DNA of 64,000 bases from Mortierella alpina (GCA_029449245.1 JANATF010000004.1:1-64000); one strand, 5' to 3'. Shown: positions 10,197 through 22,353, counted from the stretch's first letter. Made by a program: numbers and translations. Notes: generated from the letters alone by a model not told the origin.

Positions 10197-11480
10197 GATC
10201 CCGAGCGTGCAGGTGAAGGAGGCAAAGTCGAAAGGGGCCAAACAAATGCAACAAAGACCAGACGCGTCCAATTGTCAGATGCACAGGCAGGAGAGGGGGC
10301 TTTTGTCTTCTGGCTGGTGGGAGAGTGAGGATGAGGATTCTGATTCAGAGTTGGATAGGGCCAAGCGCGCGGGTTTGGGAGGGGCACAGGAGATGGGTCG
10401 GGGGAGAGAGAGGCAGAGGGGACCAAAATATAGCAGGTTGCAGTCTGCCAGCCAAGAATTTGGAGGGGAGCTGGTGGCTCAGCACCGTTCACAACAACAT
10501 CCTATCGTGGCACATCGTCTCCTGCGTGGTGTGCGGACTAGGCACAGCTTTGCATACGTGCGCTGTCCCACACGCAGCACGCAACCATCCGCACCCTTCG
10601 TGGCAACAGCAGCGTGCGGCTTCCTTGCCCTTGAGAATCATCCTGCTTCCTGACCTTGAAGGCGCAAGGTCGATGATCCTTGGACCAACAGGTAACTCGA
10701 ACTCGCATAGCCTCGTGTCACGCGTGATGAGGAAAAAAAAAAGCAATGTGGCGTTTGGGTGCAGTGTGGCAAGCAGGCACCAAAAAAAGCCCATCATCCT
10801 TTTCTCTTTCCCATCCCATCATCATCCTCATTTGCTTCCTTCTTTTCCTTTTCCCAATTCTCTTTCTCTTCTGACCCATCCTCCTCTTCACCTTCGCCCT
10901 TCCCCACATCCCTTTCCACATCCCTTGACACTCCCTTGCTCCATCCTCCCTTCTCCTCTTAATACCTCAATCTCCGTTCCCTTTTTTTTGCGCTTGCCTT
11001 TGGTAAGTCTGAGCTAACATCCTCCTCATCGACCGCTGGCCCAAGTACTCGCCCGACTATGCCTCACTCAAAACCACTTGTCGCCAGCATCACTTTCCTT
11101 TGCTCGTTTCATGCGGCCTTGTGCAGCTCTACACTCCTGGACACTCCATTTACCGTCTCGCCTCCTTTTTTTTTCCAGTCTTTCTCCGCGCTCCTCAATA
11201 TCGTCTCTTTTGCAACAGACATATAGTTCAAGCAGAACGCAGCACTTGACTTTGAGTATGTCCCCTATCGACGAACCTTCGTTTTTGAGTCCCCACCGCC
11301 ACAGTTTTTACACGAGCGAGAAGTTGGGCAGCGGAATGCTTTCCATGAGTGTGTTTTTCTTCACCTTCCTTTTTTTCCTGAGAGAGGCTAGTTGGCTCAT
11401 TGACAGTGGACTAACCTTGACGCCTCGTTTGTTGTCTACCTTTGCACCATAGCTACAAGACTACCTCTTTATAACAAAAA
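10197..11480. promoter_or_regulatory. Divergent promoter region, nucleoporin / Rho1
   Basis: About 1.28 kb between two divergent start codons. From about 10,790 to 11,010 the plus strand is almost pure pyrimidine, and pyrimidine-rich patches continue to 11,240; such tracts are common just upstream of fungal transcription starts. The segment 10,990-11,480 is probably the Rho1 5' untranslated region, possibly with an intron starting at GTAAGT (11,003). Frames here are not supported as genes. Confidence 0.5.
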
Positions 11481-12714
11481 ATGACTGAAATCCGCCGAAA
11501 GCTTGTTATTGTTGGAGACGGTGCCTGCGGCAAGACGTGCTTGCTCATTGTCTTTTCCAAGGGAACCTTCCCCGAGGTAAGTCCAGCGCCAATTTACCAC
11601 CTCCCAACATGCCTCTTGTGGAAAAACACACTTTACTGCCGGCTCAGTTGCCACCCCATCACTTGGTTCCCCAACACCACACTGGCAGTGAATGGGTATC
11701 CTTGAGGTGCCTGGTCACTTGATTGCATTCGTGTTTGTCCTATACGAGCTGTCCGCTCAGGGTCCCTCTCCTTAAAATATAAAAAGAGCAACCTCAATGT
11801 TCATGTGGATAGCCTCGTCCTGTGCTAGTACGGGCTGGAACGACATATGGCCTCCTACTCGCACAAAGCTGACTCTATTCTAACATATGGCTATCTTCTG
11901 AATAGATTTACGTTCCAACTGTGTTTGAGAACTATGTGACCGATGTTGAGGTCGACGGCAAGCATGTGGAACTGGCCCTTTGGGATACAGCAGGTAGCTT
12001 GGAGCACTAGCAGGACAGGCACTTGTGATTGTAAAGAGGGCGAACGTTCGTTAATTCCTCGATCGCTTGTTCTCCTCCCATAGGTCAGGAGGATTATGAC
12101 CGTCTGCGTCCCCTGTCGTACCCCGACTCACACGTCATCCTCATTTGCTTCGCCATTGACTCGCCCGACTCCCTGGAGAACGTGCAGGAGAAGGTAAAAT
12201 GGACAAACAGGCTTGCCAACCCAAGCATTGACGGACGTATATGAACAGCGCTGCTCTTTGTATAATTCCGTGCCTGACATGTTTTCTCTTTCATGTCTTT
12301 GATCGAAATTAGTGGTTCTCGGAGGTGCAGCACTTTTGCGGCGGTCTGCCTATATTGCTGGTTGCGTGCAAGAAGGATCTGAGATACGACCAGCGTACCA
12401 TCGAGGAGTTGAGGAGGAGCAACCAGGCACCCGTGTCGCCTGAGCGAGTATGTGTGCCTTCTAACAGAACGGAAGGTTTTATTTTGCGTGCACTGATTGC
12501 CAGCATTCCATCTGACCACCTCTCACTTTTTTTTATGCAACGCCGCTCTTAGGGTGCCGAGGTCGCGCGTCATATCAAGGCTAGAGACTATCTCGAGTGC
12601 TCCGCCAAGACTGGTGAGGGTGTTCGCGAGGTATTTGAAGGAGCTACCAGGGCGTCACTGTTGGCCAAGCCTAAGGGCGGTCGTCGCAGCAGCAAGAACT
12701 GTCTTGTCCTTTAA
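11481..12714 (+). CDS. RHO1: Rho1-type small GTPase, 196 aa
   Basis: Five exons: 11481-11576, 11906-11993, 12084-12193, 12313-12447, 12553-12714. The G1 loop GDGACGKT is at residues 12-19, Thr37 is in VPTVFENY (switch I), [13 protein letters not shown] starts at residue 59 with Gln63, the specificity loop is CKKDL (Rho-type variant of NKxD), and [12 protein letters not shown] is the G5 region. The C-terminus is basic (GGRRSSK) and ends CLVL, a CAAX box whose last Leu predicts geranylgeranylation. In fungi Rho1 sits at the plasma membrane and activates beta-1,3-glucan synthase and protein kinase C. The first 60 residues match fungal Rho1 more closely than Cdc42 or Rac. Confidence 0.95.
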
Positions 12715-12760
12715 AGATCTGACCCGAACCCGGTTTCTATAGTTTACTCTGATATTGGTG

Positions 12761-12766
12761 AATAAA
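12761..12766 (+). terminator. Poly(A) signal AATAAA after Rho1
   Basis: AATAAA 47 bases after the Rho1 stop codon, in the 229-bp gap before the next ATG on the same strand. Position and sequence fit a canonical polyadenylation signal; use is inferred. Confidence 0.6.
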
Positions 12767-12943
12767 GTACGTGCCACGACGTTTTTCACGCTTAACTGAG
12801 CCTCTGAAGCTTCAAAGTTGGCTCATGATCGTTGTCAAAAAGGTTGCACGTGACTCGAGACCTTTTTTTCTAATCGCGTCTTCCCCTTCGTAATGCTTCT
12901 TTCGTTCTCTCCTCCATTCAACCCTGCCTACGCTCTATATACA

Positions 12944-14870
12944 ATGGCCGCAGTCAACCAGGACACAACATCTGTCGTGCTCAACCAGCCCAACAATTCT
13001 GGCTTGCACATTGCCATGTACGTTCACCACTGCTTTTGCTGAATGGAGGCACATCAGGTTGACGGACTGAACGCAGAACGCGGTCAAAAGGCAACGTGTG
13101 GGTTTCCCGTTCACGCGCAGCGATTTACGTGGAAACAAAGAGAGGGTTCTCAAGGAATCAACGAGCAAGGAAACGCGCGGACTTTGGACTCTTGAGCATC
13201 CTACAGCTGCAAGCTTTTCTGTTCACTGCCCGCTCGATTATCGACCAAATGTGCCTGCTGCGGTCCACTTCGCAGTCGACCTGGAGGATTTTGCATTCCT
13301 CTGGAGGCTAGTTTGACTGACGGTTGTCTCTTTTTTTCCGTTTTCTTGCTTAACGCTCCTAGACATCCTTTGACACTTTTGAACATCTCGGACCACTACA
13401 CCCGGACAGTTTTACAGCAATCAGAAAGAGGTCCCGTCCATGGTAATGACTGCAGTGCTGTTAATGCGTTCGCAAGGTCGATGCGGCAATGGACCCTTGC
13501 ATTGCTGTGCGGAACCTAATATGACACGCTGCCACTTTACCCTTTCTAGTCCTGGGAGCCTTGCTTGGCATCCAGTCTGGACGCGAGGTAGAGATCTTCA
13601 ACTCATACGAGCTACTTTTCAACGTGCAGGCTGATGGGTCCATTCGTATTCAGGATGAATATTTTGTCACCAAACAAGAGCAATGTATGTGTACCGACTG
13701 CCTTGCTGCAACTAGTCCGACAGCGTCTTGCAGACCATGCAAACCGTGCATACTAACGCTAAAAAAAAACTTGCCTTCACTGCAACACAGTTCGCCAAGT
13801 TTTCCCCGCATATGACTTTCTCGGATGGTACACAGTTGGCCACAAGCCGTCGACTATTGATATTGACGTGCTTCAACAGGTACAGTTTGAGGACGGCAGA
13901 TATCCTTAACGCTTGTCATATCCTTGTGGGCCTTAGTGCTTATATTTTATTCTTTTTCTTTTGGCATTCAACAATAGCTCATGGTATACAACGAGAGTCC
14001 TCTCTTTCTTCAACTGGATCCAAACGAGATTCCCACCCCCGCGCGCTCTCTTCCAATCACACTGTACGAATCCATCGTGGACATTGTGGACAATCAACCC
14101 CAGCCCATGTTTATCAAGGCTGCGTACAAAGTGGAGACAGGAGAGGCTGAAAGGATAGCTGTGGATCATGTAGCCCACGCGGCTACCCACCAAGAAGGAG
14201 AGAGCTCTCTGGTGTCTCACCTTTCTGGGCAGCAGAATGCCATCAAGATGCTCGACACGCGTATCAAACTTCTTCACGAGTATCTGCAGGACTCTGTTCA
14301 AGGTACGACGCATGTGGTTCCCCACCGCAGTACATTCCGAGGATGAGCAAGCACTTTTAACCAACAGTTTTATGGCATACATCTTTTTACAGGTCGAATT
14401 CCAAGGGATCACGACTTGGAAAGGCAGATCTCCAGTTTGTGCAATCGACTTCCAACAATTTCAGGACAGGCGTTTGAGGAGGAATTCATGACGGTACGCG
14501 TGTTGCTATCCCTTTGTTGTGTTGATGTGTCCAGCATCAAGTGCCGACTGTTCAGTATCAAGTGCCAAGCGTTTGTTTTCGACTAACATTCATCTTTCTC
14601 GATACGTTGATTGATTACTTACGCGATACCACAGGAATATAACGATGTCCTCTTGACATCCTACTTGGCTACCGTCACCAAGGGCACACACACAATGAGC
14701 GAGGTTTGTAAAAGAATGACCAGATGAACCGCGTCTCAATATGACTCAAGCTAGGCCAACCTTGCTAACAATGACAATACTCGTCCTAGATGGTGGATAA
14801 GTTCAACGTAGTTGCCAGTCAAACGTCCAGCTCTGGCCATGGCCGACCGCGCCGCGGAATAATGGCATGA
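12944..14870 (+). CDS. CSN6: COP9 signalosome subunit 6 (MPN domain), 317 aa
   Basis: Eight exons: 12944-13017, 13363-13442, 13550-13684, 13791-13879, 13978-14302, 14393-14493, 14635-14703, 14790-14870; phase agrees throughout. Diagnostic stretches in order: HPLTLLNISDHYTR, LGALLGIQSGREVEIFNS, EYFVTKQEQFRQVFPAYDF, FLGWYTVGHKP, NESPLFLQLDP, AERIAVDHVAH, IKMLDTRIKLLHEYL. These match CSN6, not Rpn8 or eIF3f. The MPN domain lacks the HxHx(7)SxxD metal site of CSN5, as expected for the non-catalytic partner subunit. The complex removes Nedd8 from cullins in the nucleus and cytosol. The C-terminus is short and basic (GRPRRG). Only 229 bp separate it from Rho1 upstream. Confidence 0.93.
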
Positions 14871-15078
14871 AAAACAGCCTCATCTTGCGCACGGCCGAAA
14901 TTCCACTTCTTTTGCAGACAAACATCAACCTCCGAGGCAGAGAGCGCAGCGATAAAGAGGCATTACAAAATGTATGTTTTATAAAGAGCGTATGTCGTGA
15001 ATAGTTTGGAGATGTTCGTGATATACTACTGCACACTGAATCGGATGACAGCAAAAGGACGAATGGCGTGAATTTTGC

Positions 15079-18000
15079 CTAGCCCTTGAGTGCCTCTACA
15101 ACCTTTAGCTTCAACCCGATCTGTCGGACGCTGTCAATGGAGGTCCAGACACGCTTTTGCTGGATTTTGCGGACCTTGCGGGCAGCAAGCTTCTCTTTAC
15201 GGGCTTTGGTGGGCCAAGCGAGGGCTGTAAACTCAAAGTTCCAGCGCTTAAAGATAAAGACCTTGACAAAGTCCAGGATGACAAAGTACACGAGGGAGAC
15301 GCCAATGATGGCAATACCCCAAAGCCAACCAATAGCCTGTCCGACGATGACCCCGTACACGCAGATCAACATGGCAAAGACCTGAGTACCCATGACAGCG
15401 ATGAAGAAGATGGGCGATGGCATGTTCTCCCAAAAGTATCCAGACAGGCGGGTCGAGAAGATGACAAAGTGAGGAGCCGAAGAGATATGCAGGTACATGA
15501 TCGCCTCGAGTTGCGCTGCAGTCACAAGGAAAACATCACGCGCGACAAAGAAAGTGGCGAACGAGAGTCCTGTCAGCATGGCACCAAGGACAATCGACAG
15601 TAAAATCAGCTGGCCGATTCTCCACTTGTCTGGGTGTTCAGAGATTTTAGCATTGTCGACCGAAATGACCAGGGTGGCGGCGTCGTTGAGAATACAGATC
15701 AGAATCAGCAGAATGGGCTTCATTCGCCATTGGAGGGCCATGGTGATGCAGAAGAAGAACATCAAAAAGTGGACGGTCGACGTGATACGGTAGAGTGCAT
15801 AAGAACGCATGCGTTGGAAGATGGCGCGAGAAGTCATCAAACCATCGACAATGGTGGACAGGCCGGGAGCGAGCAAGACGATATCGGCGGCCGAGCGGGC
15901 AGCATCCGTGCATCCATGGACAGCAATCCCGACATTGGCCTTCTTGAGAGCAGGGGCGTCGTTGACACCGTCACCAGTCATACCGACAAGGATACCGCGG
16001 TTCTGGAGTAGCTCAACAACACGGTACTTGTGCTCGGGAATGACCTGGGCGAAACCATCGGCGCGGATACAGTGCTCTGTGATCTCCTCATCTGACTTGT
16101 CAGGGTCAACCAAGTGTCCCGCATCAAGAATGACACGGCCCATGCCGAGACGGTGAGCCACCTCCTTGGCAATGATCTGCTGGTCACCGGTAATCATTTT
16201 GACATCCACGCCCATGTCATTGCATCGGCGAATGGTCTCTCCTGAATCTGGACGAGGAGGGTCGATCAAAGAGATCATTCCGACTAGCTCATATTCCTCT
16301 ACGGAGCCAGTTTTGGTACGGGCAACACCCAGGGCACGAAGACCACGCTTGGCGAGAGCGTTGACAGCGCGGACAGCATCATCGTCACCGCCAACAAGGC
16401 GAATGATCACCTGAGGAGCACCCTTGGCGACCTTGAAGGACTCTTGCGTGTTCAGGTTCAGGACGGTCGCCTGGGTCATCTTGGTTGATGGGTTAAAGGG
16501 CAGGAAGGAGGTGACCTTATAACCGGGTACGTCGTGCTTGTGCGTGCGGTTCTTGAGAATCTCGAGTTGTTCCTCTGCTGCGGTACGGACCGCAAACTCG
16601 ATGGGATCATTGGCTCCAGGCTCGGCGGCGAGGTAAGAGTACAGGAGGATGTCGTCGGAGGTGTAATCGTTGGTCAGATAAGGCTCGTCAAAGGTGAGCT
16701 CGTTCAGGGTCAAAGTACCAGTCTTGTCGGAGCAGAGAACAGAGACGGACGCCATCTCCTCGACAGCGGTCAAACGCTTGACGATAACCTTGCGGAGAGC
16801 GAGTTCCTTGGCACCCATGGCCATGGTCACTGACATGACAGTGGGGAGACCGACGGGAATGGCAGCAATGGTAAGGACCAAAACCTGCTCAAGGACATGC
16901 TTGAACTGGCCTTCGGGTTTGCCGCGGTTGGTGACCAAGAGATAGATCAGGATAATGACGACAAGCACCACAGTGATCATGATTAAAAAGTTTCCAATGC
17001 GATTGATGATCTTTTGAAAGTGACCCTCCTCAGTTGCGACGGCCATCAAGCCAGCAGCACGTCCGATAAAGGTGTCGCCTCCAGTTTTAGTGACAACAGC
17101 CATCTGCTGGCCCTGCTTGACGATCGAAGACGAGTAGACGGTGGCTCCTTTGTTCTTGGACAGAGGCAGCGACTCTCCTGTCAGGGCAGATTGATCGACT
17201 TGGAGATCACCCTCAGTGGTCTCTCCGGTGGCACCGATTCCGAGAAGGCGGCCGTCAGCAGGGATAATATCTCCGAGACGCAGGACAACCACATCGCCGG
17301 GCACGAGCTCTGATGTGTCGAGCTCAACAAGGTGTCCGTTACGCCAGCAGCGGGTCTTTAGAGCCAAGGTCTGCTTGAGAGCGTCCAGGGCAGACTCGGC
17401 CTTGGCCTCTTCGACAAATCCGATGGTCGCATTGATGAATAGCAAAGCGAGAATGATACCAAAGTCAGCCCAGTCCTAATTGACGGAAAGAGTTTTTCAT
17501 TAGCATTGAAGGGTTTCAGCTGCAGCACTTGGTAGTACAGAAATACGCGCGCCATAGCGGGGGGTACGTGCGCGGCGCATCACCGCATAGTTGGTGTAGT
17601 ACAAAAACTTAAAAAGACTCCGCAAAAAAAATAGTCGACAGGAGCCCAGGTTCATCGACTACAAGGTGGTTGGCGTAAGCTAGGAGGCCGCCGGTGCAAA
17701 GATCTAGGAGAAGCAATCTTCCATGACACACTGGAGTGCGCAGGTACATGCCCATATCAAACGCGAGGATGAGACTTGTTGCCTGAAGAAGTACAAGCAG
17801 ATGCAGTAAGGAGACAAGCTCTGTCTCTCTATCCTGCATCTTACACCCCTCTGCAAATCATTCGAGAAAACCCGTATAGACAAAAGTGAAGACCAAGGTA
17901 GAACACGGAGCAAGAAAAGAGAGAGCAAGTTGCCCCATACACACTCGAGAGAGAGGGGGGAGGGGGGAGAAAGAGAGAGAGAGAGAGATAGAGAGGGACT

Positions 18001-18400
18001 ATCCACCACAAAAAAAGATGAAAAGAATTGGCACGAGGAGACCGCCAAGCATTAACTGACTTACACCAACGATGGCAGAGCAAATGACGGCAATCTCGAT
18101 AAGATAGGCGATGGCGCCAGTGAAATAGCCCAGGAATTTGAGCAGAGGATGACGCTTCTTCTCGATGAGCTCGTTACGACCAAAGGTTTCGCGGCGACGC
18201 GCGACCTCATCGTCGGTCAGACCCTGCAGGGGGTCAGTTTGGAGCAAAGCTTCGAGTTCGGGGGAGATCTCCTCGATGTGCTCGTGGTGAACCTGCTCCT
18301 CGAGTTGAACGGTGCCGACCTTCTCCTCTGCCTTGACTACAGGCGATGATGGGGCAGGCTGAGGTGGCCCCTGTGGCTGGATCTCGGTTTTCTCATTCAT
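15079..18400 (-). CDS. PMA1: Plasma-membrane H+-ATPase (P3A type), 910 aa
   Basis: Two exons: 18400-18065 (112 codons) and 17475-15079 (799 codons). The N-terminal 75 residues are Pro/Glu-rich cytosol; the first transmembrane helix begins in FTGAIAYLIEIAV. TGES of the actuator domain is near residue 211, the phosphorylated Asp362 is in CSDKTGTLT, and [19 protein letters not shown] forms the hinge. The C-terminal tail after WNFEFTALAWPT is Lys/Arg-rich. Length and motifs fit fungal and plant proton pumps that set membrane potential. After the hinge it reads AVHGCTDAARSAADIVL, where yeast-type pumps have AVEGATDAARS. The 589-nt intron lies between the first two membrane helices and holds a GA-rich tract. 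Convergent with CSN6 (208-bp gap). Confidence 0.95.
17945..17998. repeat. GA-rich tract in the H+-ATPase intron
   Basis: CGAGAGAGAG, then two G6 runs and a mostly perfect GA dinucleotide repeat to about 17,996, all inside the single long intron of the H+-ATPase gene. Confidence 0.9.
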
Positions 18401-19414
18401 GGCTAGTAGAAGATGACAGAGTGAAGATCAAGTGCGCACAGAAGGTAGGTAAAAAGAATGAGTGAGTGGAAGGAGAAAAGGACGACAGCTTTCAGACTGG
18501 TTTAAATTAGCCGTTTCGGTTGGCGGTGGAGCGATGGGGTCAGCTGCGAAGGCATTTGTTGACAGTAGGGAGAATGGAATTATGCAACGCGGCAGGTCGC
18601 GCTATCTTTTTTCTAACGTCAAGTGCGCCTGAGTGCGCATGAGTCTGTATCCAGCGAGACGTACTCACGCACCTTGAAAACAACTACTGTACCAGGTAAG
18701 AATAAAAAGGGTGCTCCTTTGAGCGGGCTGTCTTGGCTTGGGCGAGTTTAAACAGTGAAGCAGGGCGCCGGCAGTGCGGCAAGGGTGGGCGAGGAGTGGA
18801 GTGAGGAGTGGAGTGAGGAGTGGAGTGAGGAGTGGAGTGAGGAGTGGAGTGAGGAGCGGGGGAGCGAGCGTGTAAAGAGTGCTGGCGGAAGGGACACGAG
18901 GCAGCGCGAGCGAGGGACAGAGGAAATGGGGGGAGGCCAGCTGAGGTGGACGGAGGGAGTGGAGAGGGTGAAGAGCGTGGAGGGAGTGGAGGGAGTGGAG
19001 GAAGGAAAGGAAAGAAAGAAGGGAAGCAAAACAAAAAAAAGGAAAAAATGCAGCGATCCGAGGAGGGGTGGGGTTTCACGCGATGATCTCGGCGGGCGAC
19101 GATAGCAGACGACGGTGTCGAGGCGGTGATGATGTCGCAGTGGCCAGCAGCGAGGATGAACGGGACTAACGGCGGCGAGGGAGGCAGAGTCGTGAAGCAA
19201 GGGTGTCCGAGCAGCGATTGGGATTTGGGTGCAGACTGGGTGGTGCTGGAATGCGTGAGCTTGCAACATCGACATCATCAGTGTCTGGCAGTGAACGGAA
19301 TAGAGAGCGCACGCGCATCAAACAGAACAGGCGCACACCATTATTGCCGCGCAGTCCATGGGCCAGCCTGTCCGCCTTTTTGTCTCCAAGGCATCCTTGT
19401 CGCTTACCACTGTG

Positions 19415-19453
<39 letters not shown>

Positions 19454-19801
19454 TCTCTTGAGTCTAATTCTTCTTCAGTTCTCTTCATTCTCTACATTAC
19501 TGTTTGTGCGATGACAAAGGGTAAGCCAACGACACTATCTATGTACGGGAGTACATTTTGGCCTTGCTGCGACAGCACAAACCACACGCCAACGAGTCAA
19601 ACATGGCAAAACAAACGTGTAGCTTGGAGCTGGAGCAACCAGGCCCTTTGCAAATGAAACACCACCAAACACCACATCTTCCGCGCGTTCTCGTGCCTAC
19701 TGCTGTTGACATTGTGCGCCAGGCACCCTCGGACGATCCATGATGCATTAATGGCTGTTTGAAAGACTAGGACAATCCAAGAAGCATCTTTAATGGTTGT
19801 T
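18401..19801. other. H+-ATPase upstream region with minisatellite
   Basis: About 1.4 kb between the H+-ATPase start and the stop of the next minus-strand gene, so it should hold the pump's promoter. It includes the 12-bp minisatellite listed separately, a purine-rich stretch on the plus strand (18,890-19,050) and a (CT)n tract (about 19,419-19,450). No gene supported. Confidence 0.5.
18788..18858. repeat. 12-bp minisatellite (GTGAGGAGTGGA)n
   Basis: Almost six perfect copies of a 12-bp GAGTGGAGTGAG-type unit, ending in GAGGAGCGG. It lies about 400 bp upstream of the H+-ATPase ATG. Diverged GGAGGGAGTGGA-like copies reappear around 18,953-19,000. Confidence 0.93.
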
Positions 19802-21790
19802 TCAAAGACTGGCACTGCCGAGAGGATCAACCTCGCCCTCCGCAGCACCGTACTCTGCATTCCACTCGGTCCTGTTGCTATAACTGGCCCAGTCCATCGA
19901 TTCGGCCGAGAGCACTCTAGGACTAGAATACGAACCCATGGCGGGGAATAAAGACGCCTCTGGCGGTCCTGACTCACTGATGCTCATAATTTCGCTGGCA
20001 CCGCTGTTGCTATGGTTGCTGTTGCCATGGTTGCTGTTGCTGCTGCTGCTGCTTTTGCCACTATTGCCGCTGTGGCCACTGCTACCGTTGTTGCTACTGC
20101 TGCTGTTGCTACTGCTGCTACTGCTGCTACTGCTGCCGTGATCATCCTTGGTAGCCTTGCTACTTACACCCGAGTCATCAACAGCCTCCTCATACGTAGG
20201 CGGGAAATCTGACAATGACGGCGGTGACGTTGACGGAGGTGCAAGGGCTTGCTTCTCAAACCGGGGTAGCCTGTTGTAGGTGGAGGAAGGGTGAAGTAGC
20301 ATATGTTGAGGTACAGATGGTCGCAAGTTGTACAAGTTTTGGTGATCTGCGGCGTAACTTGAAGGTGTCGGGCTATCTTTGTCTCCCGAATCAGGTGCCA
20401 GAGTCTCGTCCATGTCCCTGAGTATAGCACTGCTGCTCACAACTTGACTGTGCAAGAATCCAGAAGACGGCTGCTCAGACATAGACATGCAAGTCGATGA
20501 TGTACCCGCCGTGGATGTCGAGGCCCCGATGGGTTCTGTGGTGACCACGGGTATGGGTATAGAGGATTCAGAGTTGGTAGGCGACGTGAGTGTGATGATA
20601 GGAAATCCGTCCTTGGTGTACTCCTTTGAATGCAGGTCACCCCAGCAGTAGTCGTGCGATGAGGACCGCGTCAACACTGGCGAAGGTGTCTTTTGGGAGC
20701 GCCAATCCTGGATAGGGTCCTTCTGGTGCATGTACACTTTCTTTCCCGACTCGTCAGCACCTTTGTCCCGAGGCTGTCTCACGAACAGTCGCGCGAGGCT
20801 GAATCCCACGACGGCACTTGATGACGGGGATCGTGAGTTGGATACCTGTCCTCCTGAACGTGCTCCTGCAGCCGCAAGGACAGAGCTCATCTCGGGCCCC
20901 GCGGCAGAGACGCGGGTGAAGGAGGATAGTGAGGAAGCTGTCTCGGGCGGTTGGTAAAGAGGGACCGCTGGCTGCTGCGGATGAGACGGGATTGGGAATG
21001 AAGACAGCTCGGAACGAGCCAGCGACCAAGCCCTTGCCCTTCGCCTCTTCTTGACAATGCACACACATACCCCGAGGACAGCTAGCGCCAGGGCGATGCC
21101 GAGTAGACCTGCAAGGGTTGTTTCGGTCGTTGAGAGATTCGAGAGGCGCGATGCCGACGAAAAGGCGGAAGAAAAAGTGGCTCCATTGTCGGTAGAATCA
21201 TTCTTTGCGGTCAGCGAGCGTCCCTGCATGAGCCAAAGCCTGCCACTGTCTCTGTCTCTGCCTCTGTCTCTGCCTCTGTCTCTGCCATTGCCTCTCCCAT
21301 TGCCATTGCTGGTGCCACTGTGACCAGTCGGCTCGGTGAGGCGTCTCCTTTGATTCCGTCTGCGCGCCTCTTGCAGCTGGATTTTCTGGTGGCGGTCTTG
21401 CAATGGGTGGTGCAGCTCCTTTGGCTGCTGCAACTGATGCTGTTCCAGATGCTGTTGCTGCTGCTTCTGAATGTATCGCAGTTGCGGTAAGGATGACGAC
21501 GACGACAGGAGAGCTGCAGTAATGGCAGCAGTTGATGTTCTACTAGCTGGGTCACAGGCGGCTGGAATTGGGCAGCCTAGGAGGACAAGCGATGCCAACG
21601 CAAGGAGATGGAGCGGAGGAGTAAGAGACGACGCGGAGGAGGAGGAGAACAAGGAGGAGAGGGAGAAGATGGAGGAGAAGGAGGCGTGGGTGCAGGGGAT
21701 GGCTGGTCGAGCAGGCAGCGGCAAGCTCAGCGTCGAGTCGAGGCAGGGGGCGAGGCTGCATGCACAAGGGCATGCAGCGGAGGATGGCAT
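19802..21790 (-). CDS. Single-pass membrane protein with long low-complexity cytosolic tail and PPxY motif, 662 aa
   Basis: One uninterrupted frame, ATG at 21,790. A hydrophobic segment near residues 62-78 (HLLALASLVLLGCPIPAAC) could be a late signal sequence, then a Gln/Arg-rich region, an Arg-Asp repeat (RDRGRDRGRDRD) and a clear transmembrane helix near residue 230 (TTLAGLLGIALALAVLGVCVC) followed by KKRRRAR, giving an outside/lumen N-terminus. The tail is Ser/Pro-rich with LYQPPET, FPPTYEEAV (a PPxY motif of the kind bound by Nedd4/Rsp5 WW domains) and a ~50-residue Ser/Asn/Gly run encoded by trinucleotide repeats. Family not recognised; a sensor or ubiquitin-ligase adaptor is a guess. 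The start codon could lie further downstream. Confidence 0.65.
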   Translation of the reverse strand: MPSSAACPCACSLAPCLDSTLSLPLPARPAIPCTHASFSSIFSLSSLFSSSSASSLTPPLHLLALASLVLLGCPIPAACDPASRTSTAAITAALLSSSSSLPQLRYIQKQQQQHLEQHQLQQPKELHHPLQDRHQKIQLQEARRRNQRRRLTEPTGHSGTSNGNGRGNGRDRGRDRGRDRDSGRLWLMQGRSLTAKNDSTDNGATFSSAFSSASRLSNLSTTETTLAGLLGIALALAVLGVCVCIVKKRRRARAWSLARSELSSFPIPSHPQQPAVPLYQPPETASSLSSFTRVSAAGPEMSSVLAAAGARSGGQVSNSRSPSSSAVVGFSLARLFVRQPRDKGADESGKKVYMHQKDPIQDWRSQKTPSPVLTRSSSHDYCWGDLHSKEYTKDGFPIITLTSPTNSESSIPIPVVTTEPIGASTSTAGTSSTCMSMSEQPSSGFLHSQVVSSSAILRDMDETLAPDSGDKDSPTPSSYAADHQNLYNLRPSVPQHMLLHPSSTYNRLPRFEKQALAPPSTSPPSLSDFPPTYEEAVDDSGVSSKATKDDHGSSSSSSSSSNSSSSNNGSSGHSGNSGKSSSSSNSNHGNSNHSNSGASEIMSISESGPPEASLFPAMGSYSSPRVLSAESMDWASYSNRTEWNAEYGAAEGEVDPLGSASL

Positions 21791-22353
21791 TGTGCAGGCA
21801 GGCGTGGCTGGAGCAGTAGCCGCGAGGAAGCAGGCGACGAGGAAGCGGGATCAGGAGAGAGCGAGAGAGAGAGAGAGAGAGAGGATGAGGATGAGGGAGA
21901 CGAGGGATGGGATGGGATGGGATGGATGCAGAGGAGCAGATGGATGCAGAGGAGCAGAGACAAGAGAACAAGAGAGGTCTCGTGTGGGTCGAGCCAGCAC
22001 TGGAGCACATCGACTTCTCAGATGCGGTCATGTACCTTGTGCCTCGTATGGGAAGCGGCCTTTTTTTGTCCTTTTGTTTGTTTGCGCCCCTTCTCGCCTT
22101 TTTTTTCCCCTCTTCTGTTCTCGTCGTCGTCTCCACAAGTCCTGAATCCCCGACTCACTCGCACTCGCCATCACCTTCACTCTCACCTTCACTCTCACCT
22201 TCACTCTCACCTTCACTCTCACCATACTCTCATTCTTACACACACACACACACTCTCTCTCTCTCTCACACTTTCTCCTTCTCTCTCTCTCTCTGTCTCT
22301 TTCGCACTTCTCTCGCACATCCCTCGCCTCACAGCCTCCTCACCTCTCGCTCA
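21791..22353. promoter_or_regulatory. Divergent promoter with simple repeats
   Basis: About 560 bp between the divergent starts of the PPxY membrane protein and the glutamate carrier. It holds a GATGGGATGG repeat (about 21,903-21,925), a GGATGCAGAGGAGCAGA duplication (21,923-21,958), a 12-bp TCACTCTCACCT minisatellite of about four copies (22,171-22,224) and CT/CA dinucleotide tracts to 22,300. No gene supported. Confidence 0.6.

Noticed and set aside
15086-17479. Many plus-strand frames of 60-150 residues across the H+-ATPase
   Set aside because: Antisense shadows of a highly biased coding sequence; no independent features. The same holds opposite SERCA at 56.4-59.3 kb.
19938-20212. Poly-Leu and poly-Ala frames on the plus strand
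   Set aside because: Antisense of the trinucleotide-encoded Ser/Asn run in the PPxY protein.
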